A DNA stretch of 64,000 bases from NCBI RefSeq assembly GCF_009650995.1, contig NZ_WHVV01000001.1, positions 417,091-481,090 on the forward strand, given 5' to 3'. The first letter of the stretch is position 1, and every line of letters starts with the position of its first letter. A program made the position numbers and the translations under genes. Source of the DNA: Sporosarcina cascadiensis. Lineage in GTDB: Bacteria > Bacillota > Bacilli > Bacillales_A > Planococcaceae. Below are positions 57,289 through 64,000 of this stretch, piece after piece. Under the pieces are notes generated by a model. It saw nothing but the letters and a program-made list of their open reading frames with translations, searched no databases and was not told where the DNA came from.

Positions 57289-59253
57289 ATGTTTCATTCA
57301 ATTAAAACTAAACTCACACTACTCGTCATCTTTCTCGCAGCCCTAGGAATACTAACTATGACAGGAGTCAGCAGCTGGCTGGTCAAAGAGCGGACCGAAG
57401 AGAATATTATCGAAACAAGCGATTTCATTCTGCATGAGATGCGTCTTTCTATAGAGAAAGAACTGCAGCAGTATGAAAAAGGGCTGGAGATTCTGACAGA
57501 GTCCCGGAATTACACACAGGCTACTGTTGAAGATCAGTCTGAACTTGTGGAAGCGCTGGATAATGTTCTGAAAACCTATCCAAACGTATCAGGAAACTAT
57601 ATGGCCTTTACCACGAAAGAAACAACCATTCGTCCTTATCTCGATTTATCGGACTTTGATCCGACGACCCGTGAATGGTATCAAAACGCTGTAGAAGATC
57701 CCGACATGGTTCATTGGACGAAGCCGTATATTGATGAAGCGACCGGGGAACCTGTCATCAGCGCTTCCAAAGCTATTCGAAATAATGGCGATGTGATTGG
57801 TGTTGCAGGTCTCGATATCCAATTAGCTACGATGTCCGCCGAAATTTCAGCGAGTGAAATTCCGTATAACGGCTATGCTTTCCTCCTGGATACAGAAGGT
57901 ACAGTGATTGCGCACCCTGAATCTGTCGGTGAAAATTTGATGGATCAGGCATATGTCGCCAAGATGTACAAAGATGAAAAAGGCCATTTTAATTTCAAGA
58001 ATGAGGGATCCGAAAAGGTCGATATGTACACCACGATTCCTGAACTCGGCTGGAAGCTCGGCGTCGTGTATGAAGTGTCCGAAATGAACGCGCTCGCAGC
58101 CGGTCTGCGAAACGTGATGATCATTGCAGCAATCATCACACTGATCATTCTGGCGGCCGCCATGTTCGGATTCATCAGCCGTATGCTGAAACCAATATTC
58201 CGTCTGCAGGAAAAAATCGAGGAAGTTTCGAACGGCGATTTGACAGTCCGTGCGAATATCCAATCGACAGATGAAATCGGCGCACTCGGCAAAGGGTTTG
58301 ATCAGATGCTGGAGCATATGAACGCGCTGATTACGACCGTCACTCACTCTGCAGCAAACGTGCTGGCGAGTTCGCAAAACCTGAGCGCCGTCTCGGAAGA
58401 AACAAATGCCTCGAGTGAAGAAATTGCGCATGCCCTGCAGGAGATAACATTGGGCTCCGCGAAATCAGCCGAAAATGCAGAAACGGCCGCCACCCGTGCG
58501 GACCTGCTGAATCAGCAGATCGTCGAAGCCAATGAAACGGCGGAGGAAATGGATAAACTGGCAACGGAAGCGGTATCTGCCAACGCAGACGGACGCAAGC
58601 AAATGGGCGTCCTGAAACATTCATTCAACGACTGGAACCGGGATTTGCAGCAGATGGGCGGCGTAATCGGTACACTGGAGGATAAAGTGAAGGCCATCAG
58701 TTCAGTTATTGATGCGATAACGGATATTTCATCGCAGACGAATTTACTGGCATTGAACGCGAGCATCGAAGCGGCCAGGGCCGGCGAACACGGCAAAGGC
58801 TTTGCGGTCGTGGCGGAGGAAGTTCGCAAGCTGGCGGAACAGTCCGCCCGTTCAGCCGATCAGGTCCGTTCGACTGTGCATGAATTACAGGAAGATACAC
58901 AGCAAGTCATTCAGCAAATGAACGGGACCCGCGATACGTTTGAACGTCAAAGCGGTGTTGTGCTGGACACGGAAGGTATTTTCGAAAAGATTTCCGGATT
59001 CATGGGCGATATGCAGTCCCGCATCACCATTGTAAGCGACGATCTCCGTGCAATGGACAGCCATAAAAATGACGTCTCCGATCAAATTCAAAACTTGCTG
59101 TCGACGACAGAAGAATCGGCTGCAGCATGTGAACAAGTGAATGCTTCAACCGATGAACAGTTGCAGGCAATTGGAGCAGTGGCAGATGCCGCTGAAACAC
59201 TGACACAGCTGAGTGAAGATTTAAGTCTGGCAGTTGAGCGATTTAAAGTATAA
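57289..59253 (+). CDS. Methyl-accepting chemotaxis protein with dCache sensor
   Basis: Transmembrane chemoreceptor, 654 aa. An N-terminal helix ([20 protein letters not shown]), an extracellular dCache domain (about residues 35-275; [15 protein letters not shown] and [11 protein letters not shown] are typical of amino-acid-type dCache), a second helix ([20 protein letters not shown]), a HAMP domain (about 305-355) and the cytoplasmic signalling hairpin with [20 protein letters not shown] at its tip. The ligand is unknown; the Tyr, Asp and Arg pattern of amino-acid binding sites was not tested. A strong terminator follows. Confidence 0.95.
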   Translation: MFHSIKTKLTLLVIFLAALGILTMTGVSSWLVKERTEENIIETSDFILHEMRLSIEKELQQYEKGLEILTESRNYTQATVEDQSELVEALDNVLKTYPNVSGNYMAFTTKETTIRPYLDLSDFDPTTREWYQNAVEDPDMVHWTKPYIDEATGEPVISASKAIRNNGDVIGVAGLDIQLATMSAEISASEIPYNGYAFLLDTEGTVIAHPESVGENLMDQAYVAKMYKDEKGHFNFKNEGSEKVDMYTTIPELGWKLGVVYEVSEMNALAAGLRNVMIIAAIITLIILAAAMFGFISRMLKPIFRLQEKIEEVSNGDLTVRANIQSTDEIGALGKGFDQMLEHMNALITTVTHSAANVLASSQNLSAVSEETNASSEEIAHALQEITLGSAKSAENAETAATRADLLNQQIVEANETAEEMDKLATEAVSANADGRKQMGVLKHSFNDWNRDLQQMGGVIGTLEDKVKAISSVIDAITDISSQTNLLALNASIEAARAGEHGKGFAVVAEEVRKLAEQSARSADQVRSTVHELQEDTQQVIQQMNGTRDTFERQSGVVLDTEGIFEKISGFMGDMQSRITIVSDDLRAMDSHKNDVSDQIQNLLSTTEESAAACEQVNASTDEQLQAIGAVADAAETLTQLSEDLSLAVERFKV

Positions 59254-59257
59254 TGAA

Positions 59258-59309
59258 TAGCCGTCCGGCAAGTCACAACGTTATGTTGCGGCTTGTCGAA
59301 CGGCTTTTT
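59258..59309 (+). terminator. Terminator of the dCache chemoreceptor gene
   Basis: AGCCGTCCGGCAAGTCACAA and TTGCGGCTTGTCGAACGGCT form a long, slightly imperfect stem around CGTTATG, followed by T7. Confidence 0.88.
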
Positions 59310-59471
59310 TTCATCAGGCAGTTTTGACATGGGCGAGTTTGGTTCGTTCGTTGCGCAGTTTGGTTGACTGGCGCTGACGTTACGCGCGGCAACCGCCTCT
59401 TTTGGTTCGCTCAGCCGCCTTTTTCGCGCGGCCGCAAGAAAGAACTGTGACAAAACCGAAGTTTCATCCCA

Positions 59472-59618
59472 GTTCTTCTGTCCATGCTCATTTGTTACCG
59501 GCAGGCGATCATACACCCCGGCTGACCGCTCATACGCTGACTTCAGCCGCTCATTCACCATTGCGGAGTGATCATGCGGGCTTGCCAAGTGATCATAACC
59601 GCAAGACAAGCGATCATT
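59472..59618 (-). repeat. 21-bp repeat array D4 (7 units, last one diverged)
   Basis: On the minus strand 21-base units start AATGATCGC, TATGATCAC, CATGATCAC, AATGAGCGG, TATGAGCGG, TATGATCGC and AATGAGCAT. In frame they read NDRLSCG, YDHLASP, HDHSAMV, NERLKSA, YERSAGV, YDRLPVT. It lies between two convergent chemoreceptor genes with no C element around it. The rest of 59310-59471 is GC-rich with no recognised gene. Confidence 0.85.
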
Positions 59619-59642
59619 GCGCCGGTCGAGCCACCGCCAGCA

Positions 59643-61115
59643 TTACATTCTCAGCTGCACAGCCTCTTCATGCGTTTCATTAATATACTGCGCAATCTGC
59701 TCCTGTTCATTCGTCAGTTCCGTCAGCGTCGCGTTCATTTCTTCGACTGCTGCCGTGCTTTGCTGAATGATCGATGCGAATTCGATAGTGCGCTCTGAAA
59801 CAGTTTCACTGCTTGCGGCAATGGATTCGAAATCATCCATGAATGCATGCAGCGCATTCTGCAGCGTGATCATCGTGCCGAATAAATCGTTGAAGGATTT
59901 ATTCGAATCGTCCGCGACTTTTACCTGCTCTGCCACTTGCTTCAAGCCGTCCGACAGTTTGCCGACCGACAATTCATTGAATGCGTTTACTTCCGATAAA
60001 TTTCTATCGATTTTCTTCAGTGTTTCATCTGTCAGACCTGCCAGTTTACGAATTTCATCCGCAACGACCGCGAAGCCTTTGCCTTTTTCTCCTGCACGGG
60101 CTGCTTCAATACTTGCATTTAATGCCAATAAATTAGTCTGCTCCGTAATTTCTTTGATCGTGCCCGCGAAGGTATTGGTTTCTTTAATTTTATTGGACAA
60201 GATCGCGAAAGTTTTATCCAGTTCTTCAAAGAATGCCGAGAAACGGTCAATTTGCTCTTTCAACTCATTGATTTGGCGTGTACCTTTTTCTGCCTTCAAA
60301 CCGGCTTCGTCTGCCTGAACAGCCAGATCCCCCATCTGTTTCGAAATCCGTGTGACAGAACTGTGCGTCTCCTCGGTGCTTTCTGCAATTTCCATAATAT
60401 GATCTGCCTGGTTTTGACTCGCGCTGCTCACTTCATTGATGGCCACAAGCATTTCACGCTGCGAAGATACGGACGTTTCCGAACTCACTTGCAGATGGCT
60501 TAAGTTACTCGTGATTTTTTCAACTGCCTGATCCAATTTTTGTGCAATCTGTTCCTCTTTCTGCATTTTTTCTGTAGTCAACGCTGCATACTCTTCCACT
60601 TGCATGAAGTTCCGGGCATTTTGCCGGACGACCAGAAACAGCACGACTCCTCCGAGAAAATGAAGCAAAACCAAATTCTTGCCGCTCGCCGCCACTAACT
60701 CAGGCTCGACAAAATAGGCATTATTCAACAGCAGCGCAATCAGACTGAGCACATAGCCGAATGCCATAATCGACATTTTACCGTGGATTCCGCCCAGCAC
60801 GAGCAGCAGAATGATGATCCCGATTGATCCCAAATTCGCTTCAGAGAAAAGGATTACACCTATCGCAATCGCAAAATTCATGAGCAGCAAGAATACCGGC
60901 AAAGCATTTGTGATGAATTTTTGCTTTGTCAGTAAAAAGTAGAAATACAGGACAAGTGCGATCCCAAAAGGAATGGCAACTGCTAAAATTATTTCCAATG
61001 AAGACCCCTGAATAAACTGTGCCAGCAGTCCGAGGCCCGCGGCAATTCCGAAAGCCAATCCCATGATTTTATTCTTCTGTATCCAGTCATCTTGTTTTAG
61101 TTTCACAATATCCAT
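59643..61115 (-). CDS. Methyl-accepting chemotaxis protein with multi-helix membrane N-terminus
   Basis: 490 aa. Instead of an extracellular sensor the first 175 residues form about six closely spaced membrane helices (for example [20 protein letters not shown] and [18 protein letters not shown]). There is no HAMP domain; the cytoplasmic part has the signalling tip [20 protein letters not shown]. Such receptors probably sense a membrane or intracellular state, by inference. It is convergent with the dCache receptor gene, but the two are not co-transcribed. Confidence 0.93.
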   Translation of the reverse strand: MDIVKLKQDDWIQKNKIMGLAFGIAAGLGLLAQFIQGSSLEIILAVAIPFGIALVLYFYFLLTKQKFITNALPVFLLLMNFAIAIGVILFSEANLGSIGIIILLLVLGGIHGKMSIMAFGYVLSLIALLLNNAYFVEPELVAASGKNLVLLHFLGGVVLFLVVRQNARNFMQVEEYAALTTEKMQKEEQIAQKLDQAVEKITSNLSHLQVSSETSVSSQREMLVAINEVSSASQNQADHIMEIAESTEETHSSVTRISKQMGDLAVQADEAGLKAEKGTRQINELKEQIDRFSAFFEELDKTFAILSNKIKETNTFAGTIKEITEQTNLLALNASIEAARAGEKGKGFAVVADEIRKLAGLTDETLKKIDRNLSEVNAFNELSVGKLSDGLKQVAEQVKVADDSNKSFNDLFGTMITLQNALHAFMDDFESIAASSETVSERTIEFASIIQQSTAAVEEMNATLTELTNEQEQIAQYINETHEEAVQLRM

Positions 61116-61338
61116 CTTCCATCCCCCTAACTATATTGACATAATTTCCAATCTGCTATACATAAGGTATCATGAATGAATCACCATTCATATAGTTTCA
61201 TTTACCTAACTTATTTTCCATATTTATTCTTATTAGGATTACAAAGTACAAAAGTTTATATAGAGGAGTGATCCTCAAAGATACATGAAAATAGTCTAAG
61301 GTTTTTTTCCTAAAGCCAAGGCAATCTGAAAATACTTG

Positions 61339-61347
61339 CATAAGATA
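61339..61347 (+). promoter_or_regulatory. Possible sporulation-type -10 box (sigma-E/K-like)
   Basis: CATAAGATA fits the CATANNNTA -10 pattern of mother-cell sigma factors and lies about 33 bases before the first YjcZ-type gene. The -35 was not convincing. Confidence 0.3.
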
Positions 61348-61379
61348 AGGGTAGTTCCACATTTGGAGGTGAAGTAACT

Positions 61380-61490
61380 ATGGGTGAAGCAGTTGGCGGA
61401 GCAGGTTACAACGGAGGATTTGGTTTTGCAATGATTGTTGTATTGTTTATCTTGTTAATCATTGTAGGAGCAGGATTCTTAGGATACTGA
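61380..61490 (+). CDS. YjcZ-family membrane micropeptide 1
   Basis: 36 aa: Gly-rich N-terminus (MGEAVGGAGYNGGFGF) and one hydrophobic helix (MIVVLFILLIIVGAGFLGY). The VLFILLIIVGA core is the signature of the YjcZ-type tiny membrane proteins of Bacillales, several of which are made during sporulation. The start follows TTGGAGGTGAAGTAACT. The function is unknown. A paralogue follows 35 bases later. Confidence 0.82.
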   Translation: MGEAVGGAGYNGGFGFAMIVVLFILLIIVGAGFLGY

Positions 61491-61525
61491 TATTGATTTG
61501 CACTCATTGAAAAGGAGGTGGCAAA

Positions 61526-61660
61526 ATGTTCGGATTCGGCGGATACGGACACGGTGGCGGAGCCGGGTGTGAAAGGCCATGCAGCGGCACAGGCAACGTT
61601 TTTGCCTTGATCGTCGTATTATTCATCCTGCTGATCATCGTAGGCGCAGCCTGCTTATAA
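61526..61660 (+). CDS. YjcZ-family membrane micropeptide 2
   Basis: 44 aa: Gly-rich N-terminus with two Cys (MFGFGGYGHGGGAGCERPCS) and the same helix core VLFILLIIVGAACL as the previous gene. The start follows AAAGGAGGTGGCAAA. Together with micropeptide 1 it is a tandem paralogous pair, probably one transcript ending at the terminator at 61669. Confidence 0.82.
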   Translation: MFGFGGYGHGGGAGCERPCSGTGNVFALIVVLFILLIIVGAACL

Positions 61661-61668
61661 AAAGCATG

Positions 61669-61702
61669 AAAAAACCTGTCGAGCAATTCGACAGGTTTTT
61701 GT
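61669..61702 (+). terminator. Terminator of the micropeptide pair
   Basis: AAAACCTGTCGA and TCGACAGGTTTT pair perfectly around GCAAT, with A and T runs outside. From 61703 to 61969 nothing is recognised. Confidence 0.9.
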
Positions 61703-61969
61703 ATTTGTATGACATTCATATTCAGAAAAAAGCTATTAAACCAATAATATTTATCTCATATAATACAGGAAAGAATGAAATCCACTTGTGCAAATCCATC
61801 AAAGCAAAAATTATGCTGACGGCCATGGTCTATTAAGGAATCCATATAAAAAGGCACATCACATAACGTTCTCTCTCCACTTTCTCAACTCTCCCTATTC
61901 CCCCTCATTTCTTAATTCTTGTCTTATAAAGTTTCCAATATAAATTTGCTTCGCGAATGAAGAATCACA

Positions 61970-61978
61970 TGCTATAAT
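61970..61978 (+). promoter_or_regulatory. Extended -10 promoter of the coiled-coil gene
   Basis: TGCTATAAT has a perfect -10 box with the TGn extension, 30 bases before the start codon; the -35 region is weak. Confidence 0.5.
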
Positions 61979-62007
61979 AGTTGAAATACAGAGGAGGTGT
62001 AAAACAA

Positions 62008-62313
62008 ATGAATGAAGAATTATTGAAGAAAATTTTATCAGAACTCGGTGGCATCAAACAAGACATTGTAGAAATGAAACAAGATATCCAGGGAATGAAA
62101 CAAGAAATGACAGGAATGAAGCAGGATATCGCAGGAATGAAACAAGATATCCAGAACCTTCAGGACGAGCAGTCACAAATTAAACAAGCTGTTTTAGAAA
62201 CAAATGAATACGTCAAAGACCTGTCAGAAAAACAAACCAGCCAGCACGCAATCATCACAGTCCTCTCTTCACGTTCTATCGAGCATGAAGCACTTCTAAA
62301 GCACGTACATTAA
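62008..62313 (+). CDS. Small heptad-repeat coiled-coil protein
   Basis: 101 aa, almost entirely a coiled coil. The middle consists of five near-identical heptads: DIVEMKQ, DIQGMKQ, EMTGMKQ, DIAGMKQ, DIQNLQD. The C-terminal part (ETNEYVKDLSEKQTSQHAII) is also helical. No membrane segment or domain is seen, and I do not recognise a function. The start follows AGAGGAGGTGTAAAACAA, an excellent ribosome site, so the gene is real. It is the last gene before the CRISPR array. Confidence 0.8.
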   Translation: MNEELLKKILSELGGIKQDIVEMKQDIQGMKQEMTGMKQDIAGMKQDIQNLQDEQSQIKQAVLETNEYVKDLSEKQTSQHAIITVLSSRSIEHEALLKHVH

Positions 62314-62363
62314 TTTCTTCTCTTTTTCGGCGAATCCCCATTTTGCAGTTTCCATATGAGCTA

Positions 62364-62396
62364 AAAAGCATTTCGCCGTAGTGGAATGCTTTTCGT
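62364..62396 (+). terminator. Probable terminator of the coiled-coil gene
   Basis: AAAAAGCATT and AATGCTTTT pair with an internal loop of about 12 bases (TCGCCGTAGTGG). From 62397 to about 62625 no gene is supported; a 37-codon open stretch without a start is noted separately. Confidence 0.55.
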
Positions 62397-62626
62397 AGCC
62401 TAATCCCAGTTATTTATCTTAACTAATTCTTTTGGTTTGATAGATTTTTTTATTTCCGCAGCAGTAAAACGTTCTTTTACACTACGACTTAAAAACCACT
62501 CAAAGAAACCAACCTATTGATTAGTAGTAAAACTCCTCAATAGTTAATCACCTAATAGCAGAATTCTTCTTTCTTTGTCTAAGACTGGATGCTTTCTTGC
62601 ATATTGAGTATATAGATAAATTATAT

Positions 62627-62655
62627 CGCCCCGCACTCTCTGCATAGAGAGACTA
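62627..62655 (-). repeat. Decayed CRISPR repeat remnant
   Basis: CCGCACTCTCTGCATAGAGA resembles the repeat stem-loop with several substitutions. It lies one repeat-spacer period to the left of the degenerate repeat at 62690, so it is probably the oldest unit of the array. Confidence 0.6.
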
Positions 62656-62689
62656 CATATAAAAATCGTTTCTGTCCCATCTGTGCGTG

Positions 62690-64000
62690 ATTTCAATTCA
62701 CACTCTATACAGAGAGTGACCGAATCGTGAATGGGTATTTGTAATTCCGAAAATATTTCAATCCACACTCTCTATACAGAGAGTGACTAGGTCTATCAGT
62801 CGTGAACTCTTGAGTTATTATATTTCAATCCACACTCTCTATACAGAGAGTGACTATATTCAGGTAACAAGTCTCTCCACTTTTTTTTATTTCAATCCAC
62901 ACTCTCTATACAGAGAGTGACGAAGAAAGGGCGATCAGTTATATGCGGATCTGGGGAATTTCAATCCACACTCTCTATACAGAGAGTGACTTCAACTAGC
63001 GCTCTCCATTGCTCTACTTCAGGAATTTCAATCCACACTCTCTATACAGAGAGTGACTCGTATCAGCAAAAATATTGTTAGAGTCGGTAAATTTCAATCC
63101 ACACTCTCTATACAGAGAGTGACGATAAAACGATCGATTCCCAAGCGAACGTTCACCAATTTCAATCCACACTCTCTATACAGAGAGTGACTAGCCTAAA
63201 CTAAATTTAAAGGAGAGATTACATTATTTCAATCCACACTCTCTATACAGAGAGTGACGAAAGTAGCAGCACAAACTGTCCGTAAGTTCCTGATTTCAAT
63301 CCACACTCTCTATACAGAGAGTGACAATCGGCCTCAGACACGTTGTATCTGTTAAGGGTATGATTTCAATCCACACTCTCTATACAGAGAGTGACAATAG
63401 GCATGTAGCTCTTTCATTAGAGCAGCAGGATTTCAATCCACACTCTCTATACAGAGAGTGACTCACCTTCTTCCACGCCGGCATGGCGCAGTATCGTCTA
63501 TTTCATTCCACACTCTCTATACAGAGAGTGACGCAGCGGACATTATCGACGCAGTAGCGGCGCACATCATTTCAATCCACACTCTCTATACAGAGAGTGA
63601 CCAGTGGGACAAAGACGCAGACATCGGCGATATGCCATTTCAATCCACACTCTCTATACAGAGAGTGACCTTGCAGCGCCCCGTGAAACGCCTGTCGCCA
63701 TATTATTTCAATCCACACTCTCTATACAGAGAGTGACGTAACTGGCCAATCTTGTTTAACCAAGTTTATAAAAATTTCAATCCACACTCTCTATACAGAG
63801 AGTGACCTCATGCTCGATAACCTTGTTGACCGCGATTTCGAATTTCAATCCACACTCTCTATACAGAGAGTGACAACAATCGTAAATAGTAACATAACTA
63901 TTGATATTATTTCAATCCACACTCTCTATACAGAGAGTGACCGCTGCTGAGTAATCTCGGAGAGCAAGCTCTCGGGATTTCAATCCACACTCTCTATACA
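62690..64000 (-). CRISPR. CRISPR array, type I-C-like repeat, continuing past the right edge
   Basis: A 33-bp repeat recurs every 66-70 bp. As read on the plus strand it begins ATTTCAATCCACACTC and ends TATACAGAGAGTGAC. Full copies start at 62755, 62822, 62889, 62958, 63025, 63091, 63159, 63226, 63293, 63363, 63430, 63500 (one mismatch), 63569, 63637, 63705, 63774, 63842 and 63909; a cut copy starts at 63977, and a 31-bp degenerate copy at 62690. Spacers are 33-37 bp, 19 in all, each different. Read on the minus strand the repeat ends GTGGATTGAAAT as in subtype I-C, with an 8-bp stem (CACTCTCT/AGAGAGTG). Decayed copies on the left mark the leader-distal end, so leader and cas genes should lie beyond 64000. 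Confidence 0.97.

Noticed and set aside
59088..59609. 173-codon minus frame starting in D4 and running into the chemoreceptor gene
   Set aside because: The larger part is antisense to a clear chemoreceptor; the start is a TTG inside a D unit.
62400..62513. 37-codon open stretch on the minus strand (with VKERFTAAEIKKSIKPKELV)
   Set aside because: Composition looks protein-like and it could be the tail of a decayed gene, but it has no start codon, begins right after a stop and matches nothing I recognise.
62544..62768. Minus-strand open frame running through the decayed CRISPR repeats
   Set aside because: Most of it is repeat and spacer sequence; the frame is a by-product of the array.

Overview
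The window looks like chromosome of a motile, low-to-mid GC Gram-positive of the Bacillales, most likely Planococcaceae (Sporosarcina-like). This rests on gene content and order shared with Bacillus subtilis: the nadK/yjbO to spx/mecA/coiA/pepF/spxH region, the yitU-yitV-yitW block, yisK/yisL beside addAB, and the csbA-minJ-ctpB-ftsX-ftsE-cccB-prfB-secA-hpf-fliT-fliS-fliD-flaG block. The genus is inference; no rRNA or tRNA gene was seen.

Layout. 1-5.7 kb: mgtE (cut by the left edge), an RluA-type pseudouridine synthase, nadK and a UPF0738 gene on the minus strand, then a lytic transglycosylase, truncated haemoglobin and spxH. 6.8-11.9 kb: pepF, coiA, mecA and spx. SpxH and MecA are both ClpP-dependent proteolysis adaptors; SpxH acts on the Spx encoded nearby. 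12.3-14.4 kb: a T-box leader and trpS. 14.5-19.3 kb: fabF, fabH (FapR operator over its promoter), yjzD and an N-domain-less clpB with a CtsR-like box. 19.4-25.6 kb: rraA-like, yitW, yitV, yitU, degV and a degenerate membrane-anchored GH13 protein. 27-37 kb: a 42-aa membrane peptide, yisL, yisK, a DUF418 protein, addA and addB. 37.8-39.5 kb: a VTT-domain protein and azlCD. 39.6-49.9 kb: csbA, minJ, ctpB, a membrane protein/TlpA pair, an M23 peptidase, ftsX, ftsE, cccB and prfB with its +1 frameshift. 50-57 kb: secA, hpf, a PilZ gene and fliT-fliS-fliD-flaG. 57.3-61.1 kb: two chemoreceptors. 61.4-64 kb: two YjcZ-type micropeptides, a coiled-coil protein and a CRISPR array with a type I-C-like repeat that runs off the right edge.

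The most unusual feature is a set of dispersed intergenic repeats. I call them A (about 130 bp fold-back, 9 copies plus one hybrid), B (about 235 bp, 5 copies), C (about 120 bp, 5 copies) and D (arrays of a 21-bp unit, 4 arrays). In four places A and C are joined by a conserved linker of 200-245 bp, giving composites of roughly 460-680 bp. In two of these a D array replaces the central hairpin of C. The repeats sit between transcription units and one pair separates the trpS T-box from trpS. I do not recognise them as a named element.
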